DNA of 64,000 nucleotides from Vibrio sp. VB16 (GTDB lineage Bacteria; Pseudomonadota; Gammaproteobacteria; Enterobacterales; Vibrionaceae). The stretch is from the NCBI RefSeq assembly GCF_015594925.2, contig NZ_CP087590.1, positions 2,232,001 through 2,296,000 on the forward strand, in the 5' to 3' direction. The translations under genes and the position numbers were made by a program. The notes beneath the pieces were generated by a model. That model saw only the letters and a list, made by a program, of their open reading frames with translations. It was not told the origin of the DNA and did no database searches. Positions 9,022 to 17,206 of this stretch are shown here, in pieces. Each line of letters opens with the position of its first letter. Positions within the stretch are counted from its first letter, which is position 1.

Positions 9022-9984
9022 ATGACTACTGCCAGAAAACAGTTGGTCTCCATTGACTCAACACCTTATTATCATTGTGTCTCACGTTGCGTTCGACGTG
9101 GTTTTTTATGTGGTGTTGACCCACTAACTCAGCAAAGCTACGAGCATCGAAGGGAATGGATTGAACACAAAATTCACTCATTATCGCTGGTTTACTGCAT
9201 CGACATATGTGCTTACGCCATTATGCACAACCACTATCATTTAGTACTTCATATCAATCGCAATAAAGCACTCTCGCTTTCATATCAAGAAGTTATTCAA
9301 CGTTGGCACCTTAATCACAAATTACCTTTATTAGTACAGCGTTGGCTTACTAATCAATTGACCAGTAAGGCTGAAGAAGAAGCCTGTCTTTCCCTCATCG
9401 ACTCATGGCGCTCTCGCCTGTGGAATTTAAGTTGGTTTATGAAGGAACTGAATTTTGATATCGCTCTTAAAGCCAATGCAGAGGACCATTGTATCGGTCA
9501 CTTTTGGGAAAGCCGTTTTAAAAGCCAAGCACTTTTGGATGAACAAGCATTAGCCGCGGCCATGGCTTATGTCGATTTAAATCCGTTGAGAGCGGGCATT
9601 GTGAAAACACCAGAAGACTCCGAATTCACCTCTATTCAAGCAAGACTAATGGCGCTGAATGAACAGCAAAAAACCGCACCTTTTTTATTTCCATTTATTG
9701 GCAACTTTACCAATAAATTCATTCAGGGAATCCCTTTTAGGTTAATAGACTATATTGAACTCATCAATTGGAGTGCTCATCAATATAGAACAAACAATGC
9801 ATCAATGAACAATTCAGTACCCGTTATACTACAAAGGTTAAGTTTGTCTCAAACCACTTGGCTTGCAGCTTGTACTCAACTTGAAAGAAGAAGAGCGACG
9901 GCTGTGGGATGCTATTGCAACGTAAAAGCGGCCAAAAAATACCTTAATAAATCAAGAATTCACCTTTATCGACTAGATGGTTAG
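9022..9984 (+). CDS. REP-associated tyrosine transposase (RAYT, IS200-like Y1 family)
   Basis: This is a single-strand DNA transposase of the Y1 HUH class. The HUH motif reads MHNHYHLVL, after an N-terminal IDSTPYYHCVSRCVRRGFLC block that is diagnostic of RAYT/TnpA-REP proteins. Further conserved blocks are GHFWESRFKSQ and YVDLNPLRAGI. The frame is open from 8962, but the first 20 residues are a hydrophobic run of poor character. The ATG at 9022 (MTTARKQLVS) matches normal family starts and gives about 320 residues. It is flanked by its own end repeats (8856-8895 and 10441 onward). The last 31 bp of the gene lie inside a 250-bp tandem duplication. The gene appears intact. Confidence 0.9.
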   Translation: MTTARKQLVSIDSTPYYHCVSRCVRRGFLCGVDPLTQQSYEHRREWIEHKIHSLSLVYCIDICAYAIMHNHYHLVLHINRNKALSLSYQEVIQRWHLNHKLPLLVQRWLTNQLTSKAEEEACLSLIDSWRSRLWNLSWFMKELNFDIALKANAEDHCIGHFWESRFKSQALLDEQALAAAMAYVDLNPLRAGIVKTPEDSEFTSIQARLMALNEQQKTAPFLFPFIGNFTNKFIQGIPFRLIDYIELINWSAHQYRTNNASMNNSVPVILQRLSLSQTTWLAACTQLERRRATAVGCYCNVKAAKKYLNKSRIHLYRLDG

Positions 9985-10453
9985 TTTCTTCAACCTGGCT
10001 CGCCTTCCCATTCTACTTAACTTGTTTTCGTAAGTGATTGTCTATTTTTTTCAATTGGTTAAACACTCAAATATCGCGATATAATCCGGTAACCTTCCTA
10101 AAAATCTCTCAATTTAAACATTCATGTAAAAAACCAATTATGATTATTCAAATTTGAAAGTCTGTATTTTTTGTTCTCCTTAAGTGTATGTCCCTTTTAT
10201 TTTAAGAATTCACCTTTATCGACTAGATGGTTAGTTTCTTCAACCTGGCTCGCCTTCCCATTCTACTTAACTTGTTTTCGTAAGTGATTGTCTATTTTTT
10301 TCAATTGGTTAAACACTCAAATATCGCGATATAATCCGGTAACCTTCCTAAAAATCTCTCAATTTAAACATTCATGTAAAAAACCAATTATGATTATTCA
10401 AATTTGAAAGTCTGTATTTTTTGTTCTCCTTAAGTGTATGTCCCTTTTATTTT
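9954..10453 (+). repeat. 250-bp exact tandem duplication of the RAYT 3' end
   Basis: Bases 9954-10203 recur at 10204-10453, identical as far as I can read. The unit holds the last codons and stop of the RAYT gene, an AT-rich non-coding stretch with the palindrome atatcgcgatat, and the right-end repeat (gtgtatgtccc followed by ttttatttt). The junction shows the three-base microhomology aag. The 22-bp terminal segment aagtgtatgtcccttttatt... is then present twice in a row (10432-10453 and 10454-10475). Confidence 0.9.
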
Positions 10454-10487
10454 AAGTGTATGTCCCTTTTATTTTACCTTTTATTTT

Positions 10488-13046
10488 CTATAAGAAATCT
10501 CGTGTCACTTTGTCGTGAAATAGTGAAATACGACTCAGCACATTTTTTAAGTTTTTCTGCTCCAACTTAGTTAAGTCGCTAAGCGCTAGTACATCGTTCA
10601 CTTTGCGTAAATCTGTGTATTCGATTATCTGGTTTATAAATCGTAGTTGCCAAATATGGTCAAAGATATACACCATTTCACGAAACGTTATCGCATCAAT
10701 TTCCCCTTGAGCTAACAACCCTTTTAATCGAGCCATGGTATTGCTCTCTCTGATATCATGTTTAAGGGCGTAGATACGACAAAAAATTTCCATTGGCCTT
10801 AAACCATCTTTTAGATTGAGTGATGCCCTACCATCGTAGTCTTCTGTTTTTATCTCATCCGAGGTATTCAGAGGTATTTCGTATGACAAACAGTTTTGAG
10901 CATAAGTGGGCAAAAATTCGGGATGAATATGAAGTAACGTCTGTATATGTGATTGAATATCATCAACCAGACTCGCGTTACCATAGGTTGAACGAATATC
11001 AAAAAACACATTGAGTTCTAGGATCGACTCAGGTGAAGCCTGCTCAACCCAGATACTAAAGTTTTCTTTCCACTCTTTTTGGCTCAGACACCATTGATGG
11101 TTCGATGCCATAATTAGCCCATCACAATAGCTGTAACCCGCCTGATTAAGCATGGCACATACTTTTTCTGCTAAGTGTAAAAAGTAACGTCGAATCGACT
11201 TAAGGTCTGTGTCCTCCGGCGTTTCAAAAATAATCGCATTGTCTTGATCAGAAAAAAGTGTCATGTCATGACGAGCATTACTACCAAATGAAACAAATGA
11301 GAATGGCACTGGTGGTTCGCCAATATCTTCGATAGTCAAAGCAACAAATCGGCATATTGCCGCATCATAAGTACTCCCAATGAGACGACGCAAAAAGTCT
11401 GGTCGAGTGCCCGTCTCTATCATGTCTCGAATAAGATCCGGAAGCCGATTGAGTGACTCCACTACTTGCCCGTGACTGCTACCGTTCTCTATCTCAGTAA
11501 CGATACTACTACTGATCATTTGATAATTGGTTATTTGATTAATAGGCCCAAACCTACCACCATAGATCTTGCGCACGATTGGGCGAAATGAAATGACATG
11601 CCCAAGTTTTTCTGACAAAAAAATCTTTGACGTACTTAAAATTATATCAATTTGCTTACCGCCCTTAGTCTTGAGCTGAGCTTCAAATTCGCCGGGTTCA
11701 CTCTCGTGACTAAATAGCTGTAATAAGTGGTGTAATACGTCAGTGTTTTGAGGGTTATTAGAAAAAAGCTTTTTCCAGATAGATTTTGATTTAAGCTCAG
11801 TGTCTGTATAACCAAGCAGTTGGTGAAGGCGACTGTTTGAAAAAATAATTTTTCCGTCCGCTTCAAGTATGTACCCCTCATTAGAGGATTCGACTAGGGC
11901 TCGATAACGATCTTTGGCTTCGTGAAGCGCCATTTCAGCCCGTTTTTTACGATTTTCAATAACTTTGGACTGAGCGATGACGTAACCCATAATAACAATA
12001 AGTCCAATTGTTATTACAAAAAACACACGATAAAGCGTGCTTTCAAGATGATCTATCCCCTGCTGAACGTCTTCAAAATAGACCCCAGTACCAATAATCC
12101 ACTGCCACTCTTCAACCCCTTCTACGTAGGTCATTTTAGGCGCGGTAATATTCGGGTCGTCTTTCCACTGCCATTGGTATTCCAAAAAACCATGTTGCTC
12201 GGCTTTAACCATTTTAGTTATTTCAACGAATACTGGGAAACCAGTGGTATTTTCACTGTCAGTGTAATTAGTTAAGTCCTGACCTTTTAAATCACTCCGA
12301 TAAGGATGCATAACCATTTTAGGGTGCATGTCAGTGATAAAAAAGTAGTCTTTGTTCTCGGGTCCGTAGCGCATCGCTTTAACTTCAGTAAGAGCTCGTC
12401 TCTGCGACTCTTCTTTACTTAGTACACCCCGTTGTTCCAATCCAACATAACTGTCTACAATACTCACCGCTGTCGACGTAAGTTCTTTGAGCATCTGTCG
12501 CTTCTGCCCCAACATCGAATCTTCAACAAGAGGAACAATCACATAAATAATATTGGTGATAAACAGTATGATGGCGGCAACGGTGGGCAATACAATTCGG
12601 AGACTAAAACTGGTAAGAGATTGCTGACTTTCATGTTGAGAAGTATGCAGACCACTAAAATAGTCTGCCAATTCAGCAGCATCAAGAACTTCACTTAACG
12701 CTTCACCGTGGGTAGTGTCATGATATTTTGCAGTGAAGGTGCCATTTTCAAAATCAGCTCGAGATGGCAAATAACCGTCATAATCATCTCTAATATGCGA
12801 TTCAAACACATCCCTAATTTGTTGATTGGTGTATCTGCCACCAAACTCCTTGATTGCCTCACCAAGTGCTTCTCTACAATGACGAAAACGGCGGTGGTCA
12901 TAAGGATCATAGTCCAATTTCCCAGCCATTCTTAGAGAGTGGTCACTTCCTTCATGATCAAAAAAACCGTCAATCCACCTATGGATATCTTCGGCGCGAA
13001 CACCAAACAGATGTTCCGTGCGATTTGCGTGCTCTGTTATCTTCAT
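10488..13046 (-). CDS. Membrane sensor with sCache, PAS and DUF294 nucleotidyltransferase domains
   Basis: This is an 852-residue multidomain protein. Residues 1-125 form a soluble domain rich in His and Asp (GVRAEDIHRWIDGFFDHEG, DPYDHRRFRHC) that I cannot name. TM1 is at about 147-170. A periplasmic sCache_2-type sensor follows (KDYFFITDMHPKMVMHPY, WIIGTGVYFEDV), then TM2 at about 340-360 and a PAS domain at about 380-490. The rest is a DUF294 putative nucleotidyltransferase with an intact-looking site (FGSNARHDMTLFSDQDNAI) and the DUF294 C-terminal helical domain (SLNLKDGLRPMEIFCRIYAL). DUF294 domains are GlnD-like, so an extracellular ligand may control nucleotidylation of a partner. The sensor layout resembles a chemoreceptor but has no signalling HAMP/MA tail. 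Confidence 0.8.
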   Translation of the reverse strand: MKITEHANRTEHLFGVRAEDIHRWIDGFFDHEGSDHSLRMAGKLDYDPYDHRRFRHCREALGEAIKEFGGRYTNQQIRDVFESHIRDDYDGYLPSRADFENGTFTAKYHDTTHGEALSEVLDAAELADYFSGLHTSQHESQQSLTSFSLRIVLPTVAAIILFITNIIYVIVPLVEDSMLGQKRQMLKELTSTAVSIVDSYVGLEQRGVLSKEESQRRALTEVKAMRYGPENKDYFFITDMHPKMVMHPYRSDLKGQDLTNYTDSENTTGFPVFVEITKMVKAEQHGFLEYQWQWKDDPNITAPKMTYVEGVEEWQWIIGTGVYFEDVQQGIDHLESTLYRVFFVITIGLIVIMGYVIAQSKVIENRKKRAEMALHEAKDRYRALVESSNEGYILEADGKIIFSNSRLHQLLGYTDTELKSKSIWKKLFSNNPQNTDVLHHLLQLFSHESEPGEFEAQLKTKGGKQIDIILSTSKIFLSEKLGHVISFRPIVRKIYGGRFGPINQITNYQMISSSIVTEIENGSSHGQVVESLNRLPDLIRDMIETGTRPDFLRRLIGSTYDAAICRFVALTIEDIGEPPVPFSFVSFGSNARHDMTLFSDQDNAIIFETPEDTDLKSIRRYFLHLAEKVCAMLNQAGYSYCDGLIMASNHQWCLSQKEWKENFSIWVEQASPESILELNVFFDIRSTYGNASLVDDIQSHIQTLLHIHPEFLPTYAQNCLSYEIPLNTSDEIKTEDYDGRASLNLKDGLRPMEIFCRIYALKHDIRESNTMARLKGLLAQGEIDAITFREMVYIFDHIWQLRFINQIIEYTDLRKVNDVLALSDLTKLEQKNLKNVLSRISLFHDKVTRDFL

Positions 13047-13288
13047 TACTTCTATTTATCTCAATAGTGTTATTGACAATATAATCAAAATTGTGCGCCA
13101 AGTAGCAAGTCTGTTCAAAACAATCACATTACACCCAAACTTTTTTTTATAAATTAACCTAAATCAATAAATCCACTGGATGGGATTTGTAAACTCATCG
13201 TGATTTTGAAAAATCGTATTCTATCTGGAAGGGTATTACCTTCTGGTTATTTATCATCGAAAATTGCCAACCGTCATTTGCCCTCTTT

Positions 13289-13410
13289 ATAAAAAAATAG
13301 AGATGCATGGTAGCGTCTGGGATGTCGTCTCGTACTGGTTGAAGACCAGTATACCACGCGTAAGTGGAACGTGGCTGGATATGGCAAAGCTCGAAATCCT
13401 ACAAGGAATG
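13289..13410 (+). promoter_or_regulatory. Structured 5' leader, candidate cis-regulatory RNA
   Basis: The 120 bp before the DUF3360 gene can fold into several stems. There is a perfect 7-bp hairpin at 13333-13351 (tactggt, loop tgaag, accagta). A hairpin at 13354-13367 (ccac/gtgg) competes with ccacg/cgtgg at 13354-13374. A longer-range pairing joins gcatggta (about 13315-13322) to taccacgc (13352-13359). A small stem, tcct/agga, covers the Shine-Dalgarno sequence (aagga, 13403-13407) eight bases before the ATG. This is the arrangement of a translational riboswitch, but I do not recognise the class. Confidence 0.45.
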
Positions 13411-13415
13411 ACTAA

Positions 13416-14876
13416 ATGTCAAAAAAAAATAAGACTTTTTACAAAGATATGCGCCGTAAAGCGCAAGACTTTGAAAGTCGCGAAGATTTTCTAAATCATG
13501 ATCTTAAGATCATGAACTTCAAACGTTGGGGGATTCATTTACCTTCTCGAGATTACAGTATTGAAATCGAAGACTTTGTGCCAGCACTCGCCGCAACAAT
13601 AGGCAAAGTTGTGATGGTAACCGCCATGGTTGCTGTATTTGCTGCGCAGTTTGGCCTATCTCCTGAATTTGTCGCCGAAAACGTTCGTTATGAATTGCTC
13701 ATTGCGGGTGCTCTATTTGTTATTTTATTCTCCGCTATTTTAAACCCTAACGCGAACCTAGCTGGCACGCATGGGCCAATGATTCCTCTCATACCATTGA
13801 TTGCCGCCGCGGGTGGGCACCCGCTAGCATTAGGCATAATGGTGTGCTTATTTGGCTTGATCTTAGCTTATACCAAAGGGGGGTCAAAACTCATGACTCT
13901 CACGGGAGTGGGAGTACGTGGAGGGCTACTTATCTACTTAGGTGCGGTAGGATTGATCGGTCAGATCAACAAAACCGAAGCTTGGGCGGCAAGTAACGAT
14001 CAAGGTTACATCTCATTTGCCGTTATTGGTGTTACCGTTTTGGTTTACGCCTACTTAGCAAAAGTGAACAAACGTTGGTTAGCCATTCCTTTGTGTTCAT
14101 TACTTGCCGGTATTGTTGCTTACGCAATGGGCGCTGAATTTGCCTTTACCACAGAACCAGGGCTTCCTCATTTCAGCCCGTTCTACTGGTGGGGTGAAAA
14201 CACAGGTTGGAAATTAGGTTGGCCAAACCTTGAACACTTTATCGCGGTAACCCCTTTCGCACTACTAGCCGTTGCAATGTGGTCTCCGGATTATCTTGGC
14301 CATCGTGTTTTCCAAGAGCTTAACTATCCTAAAGAAGCGAAAGGCGTATTGATGGATGTTGATGACACCATGATGGTAGCGTCGATTCGTCAAGGTGTGG
14401 GTACATTATTAGGTGGTGGTAACTTAGCATCATCTTGGGGCACGTACATGATCCCTGCCGCTATTGCTAAGCGTCCGATACCGGGTGGTGCAATGTTAAC
14501 GGGTATTATGTGTATTCTTGCGGCTGTAATCGGTTATCCAATGGACCTAGCAATGTGGGAACCGGTTCTTCGTATTGCTTTGATCGTCGGTGTTTTCTTG
14601 CCTTTACTTGAAGCTGGCATGCAGATGATTCACAAGCATAAAGATTCACTTAGTGCCGGTATCTGTATATTCTCATGTGCTTTTGTTAACCCAGTATTTG
14701 GATGGGCAATGACCATGCTACTAGACAACATGGGACTTATTGGTGACCACGAACGTGCTAAATCACTTTCATTTAAAGACAAGTATGTAATTCCTGGAGT
14801 GGCCTTTATTATCTGTGTTGGTTCTCTTGCTCTCGTTGGACAACTGCCTGGTATTCCGCCAATAATTGGTAACTAA
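13416..14876 (+). CDS. DUF3360 family membrane transporter
   Basis: This 486-residue polytopic membrane protein closely resembles what I recall of the Vibrio DUF3360 family: FKRWGIHLPSRDYSIEIEDF, then LVPAL-type helices, NPNANLAGTHGPMIPLIPLI, HRVFQELNYPKEAKGVLMD, DDTMMVASIRQGVGT and SSWGTYMIPAAIAKRP. About twelve hydrophobic segments are visible. The fold suggests a relative of xanthine/uracil or SulP anion transporters, but no substrate is established to my knowledge. A clear aagga ribosome site lies eight bases upstream and may be masked by the leader fold. A strong terminator follows at 14890, so the gene is a single transcription unit. Confidence 0.8.
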   Translation: MSKKNKTFYKDMRRKAQDFESREDFLNHDLKIMNFKRWGIHLPSRDYSIEIEDFVPALAATIGKVVMVTAMVAVFAAQFGLSPEFVAENVRYELLIAGALFVILFSAILNPNANLAGTHGPMIPLIPLIAAAGGHPLALGIMVCLFGLILAYTKGGSKLMTLTGVGVRGGLLIYLGAVGLIGQINKTEAWAASNDQGYISFAVIGVTVLVYAYLAKVNKRWLAIPLCSLLAGIVAYAMGAEFAFTTEPGLPHFSPFYWWGENTGWKLGWPNLEHFIAVTPFALLAVAMWSPDYLGHRVFQELNYPKEAKGVLMDVDDTMMVASIRQGVGTLLGGGNLASSWGTYMIPAAIAKRPIPGGAMLTGIMCILAAVIGYPMDLAMWEPVLRIALIVGVFLPLLEAGMQMIHKHKDSLSAGICIFSCAFVNPVFGWAMTMLLDNMGLIGDHERAKSLSFKDKYVIPGVAFIICVGSLALVGQLPGIPPIIGN

Positions 14877-14889
14877 TCGTTTATTAATA

Positions 14890-14921
14890 ACGGGCACTAA
14901 TAGATTTTAGTGCCCTATTTT
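14890..14921 (+). terminator. Rho-independent terminator of the DUF3360 gene
   Basis: A perfect 9-bp stem, gggcactaa (14892-14900) with ttagtgccc (14907-14915), is followed by tatttta. It lies 15 bp after the stop codon. Confidence 0.85.
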
Positions 14922-14929
14922 ACCTTCAA

Positions 14930-14964
14930 CACCTATCACCTATCACCTATCACCTATCACCTAT
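14930..14964 (+). repeat. Five tandem copies of the heptamer cacctat
   Basis: Five perfect head-to-tail copies run directly into cacggacacacacc, the left end of the RAYT element. The intact element has the same heptamer once per end repeat, so the array looks like slippage expansion at the element boundary. Confidence 0.85.
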
Positions 14965-15230
14965 CACGGACACACACCATAAAGACCTAGAAATAGGATG
15001 ATTTTATGACGAATTAGTCGAAAAATCGTGCACTCTACAACCTTGGTTTGTATGAGATGCCATTGCAACGTAAAAGCGACAAACAAACACGTATATATCG
15101 CGATATAACCCGGTAACCTTCTTGAAAAGGTCTCAATTTAAGCATTCATGTATAGAACCAAATATGATTATTTAAATTTGAAATTCTGTATGTTTTGCTC
15201 TTCTTTGAGTGTATGTCCCTTTTATTTTCT
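14958..15230 (+). mobile_element. Non-autonomous (MITE-like) derivative of the RAYT element
   Basis: The left 75 bp (14958-15033) match 8876-8955 with only a handful of differences, including the shared block aaaaatcgtgcactctac. The sequence then jumps to match the end of the RAYT gene region (attgcaacgtaaaagcg at about 15062) and its non-coding tail (atcgcgatataa, ccggtaacctt, attcatgta), and finishes with the right end gtgtatgtccc at 15209. The whole coding region is deleted, leaving about 270 bp with both ends. Three ccttttatttt units follow at the right edge (15218-15253). Confidence 0.8.
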
Positions 15231-15253
15231 GCCTTTTATTTTCCTTTTATTTT

Positions 15254-15724
15254 TTCATCAATAATGAACTTAATTGCTTCGTACATTAGGGCGATTTATA
15301 AAAGACGGTGCGGAGCCGTGATCTAATGTTATGACTAGCCCCTGTTTACTGCTGTTTATTTGGCTTTTTTTTACCTTATTGACACTGCATACCAAATACT
15401 CACATATACCCTATCCGTATAAACCGAATACTTTACAAAAAACGATTTGATCAATAATACAGTCATACCTGAGACTCATAATCGTTCCAATTTAAAAGAA
15501 GAAATTCACAACACACCCTCCTTCTATTTTAATAATATGACAACTCATAATTATATTTGCTCGTCAACTTAACAACCGAAAGTAGTAATTTAGAATACAT
15601 CACAAATAACACCCCATGACACGAAATGTCAAATAGCTGTCTTATTGAAACAATAAACAACCTGCAATTAAATAGTAAATTGGCTCATGAAAATATAGCT
15701 TCCAACATTTATAGGAGAAATTTT
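15254..15724. other. Non-coding interval before the porin gene
   Basis: This is an AT-rich stretch. I see no gene and no clear repeat in it. The porin promoter must lie here, and a good ribosome site (taggagaa) ends at about 15719. Confidence 0.5.
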
Positions 15725-17011
15725 ATGATTTCAAAAAAATGTCTATGTGCAGCCATACTATCATGCACTGCTGGACTTTCTACAAATACTAATGCTGCAA
15801 TTTTTGATATGGGAGAAGCAGGGAAACTCGAATTAAATGCTGATGCATTTATTAAGGGTTACTCCGTTAACAATAACGCAAGCAGTATCGGTGAAGGTGT
15901 GTCTGAAAAGGGTGCACAATCACGAGTTCGTTTAAGCATGAATATGTTTAATACTTCTGATTGGGCAATGTACACTCGATTACTAGGTTATTACGATTGG
16001 GCTGGCGACCGCCGCTACTCAAATGGAGCAGGCTCTAGCGTTAATGACGGCACAAATAGTGATTCGCTTTCATTAGATGTCGCCTTTCTTGAATATCAAG
16101 GCATTGATTCATGGTTATTTCGTGCAGGTCGCCAAGAGGCAAGTTGGAGTTATGGTTTCAGCATAGAAGATGACCGCCGTGACCGAATTATTGCTATGAA
16201 TAACATCACTCTTGATGGTGGTCACATGATGTTGTTTGGCTATTATGATTTACGTTTTGCTAAAGAGCATTCAGAACACGTTAATGCGCCAAATTTTCGA
16301 GATGACCTCAACGTGTATGCCATTGGTACGGTGGGTAACTATCAAGATTTAGACTGGGGAATGCAATGGGCATATTTTGATGGTAGCAACGCTTCACCTA
16401 GCGAAAGTTCCAATCCTTATCGCATGGATGACGTCCATCTCTTCTTACCAAACTTTGCAAAGACTATGGGGAATTTCTCATTTAAAGGGGCTGCAAATAT
16501 AATTTTTTCCGATTCAAACAGCGACAAGGACGCGGTCTATTTTTGGGGCAATGATAATATAGCCGCCTTCTTAGAAGGTGGCTACCAATTTCTCCCAGAG
16601 TTTCAATTGCAAGCGCAAGTAGCCGCATTTACCGACGGTGGTTTAATTGGCAATGGTTGGGATAGTTATTCGTTATTGATAAATAACGATCCAAACAACG
16701 AAATAAACCCGGCAAGAACCTTTCACTTCGGCGGATATGGTAACGTTGATGGTCGCGGTGAAGACGGATTACTATATGGCTTAAGAGCAAATTGGAATCC
16801 AAATGAAAAACTCAAGCTAACGTTTGCTATTGGCCATTTAGACGTTGATTATTATGGCGAACCAAATAATCAAACTGAAAGTACTTTTTACGATATTAAA
16901 GCGTTGTATGAGTTTAGCCAGGGAAACAGTATTGAAATTCGTACTGGTCATGCAGATGGAGACTTAAAAGACACTTCATTACTAACGACTCTTAGGGTTG
17001 GCTTTGGATAA
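15725..17011 (+). CDS. Outer-membrane porin, OprD-like
   Basis: This beta-barrel porin has about 428 residues. The start chosen is the ATG at 15725 because it follows taggagaa and opens a typical Sec signal (MISKKCLCAAILSCTAGLS, cleavage after TNTNA). The frame upstream to 15626 adds no recognisable sequence. The mature protein has alternating aromatic/polar strands (YTRLLGYYDWAGDRRYSNG, FRAGRQEASWSYGF, LFGYYDLRF) and ends in a strand, TTLRVGFG. The pattern resembles OprD-type specific porins. It stands 195 bp before the enoate-reductase-like gene and probably imports the substrate of that pathway. Confidence 0.75.
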   Translation: MISKKCLCAAILSCTAGLSTNTNAAIFDMGEAGKLELNADAFIKGYSVNNNASSIGEGVSEKGAQSRVRLSMNMFNTSDWAMYTRLLGYYDWAGDRRYSNGAGSSVNDGTNSDSLSLDVAFLEYQGIDSWLFRAGRQEASWSYGFSIEDDRRDRIIAMNNITLDGGHMMLFGYYDLRFAKEHSEHVNAPNFRDDLNVYAIGTVGNYQDLDWGMQWAYFDGSNASPSESSNPYRMDDVHLFLPNFAKTMGNFSFKGAANIIFSDSNSDKDAVYFWGNDNIAAFLEGGYQFLPEFQLQAQVAAFTDGGLIGNGWDSYSLLINNDPNNEINPARTFHFGGYGNVDGRGEDGLLYGLRANWNPNEKLKLTFAIGHLDVDYYGEPNNQTESTFYDIKALYEFSQGNSIEIRTGHADGDLKDTSLLTTLRVGFG

Positions 17012-17206
17012 TAGATTAGAACTTCTACTAATTAAACATTTTATCGATATTTAAGAAAGATCTATTTTTCTTATAATTGAAAATAAATTATATCTTTTTA
17101 ATTTTTAGCAGAAAGTTCCTATAATTTAAAATTTTCAATTTCTTTAGATATGCGCAAGTCTGCATTTACTATTAATCGATTGCAGCTGTAAATAAAGGAA
17201 ACAAAG

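Noticed and set aside
10820..11014. Small plus-strand frames inside the sensor gene
   Set aside because: They lie antisense to a well-supported long coding region and show no motif or ribosome site.
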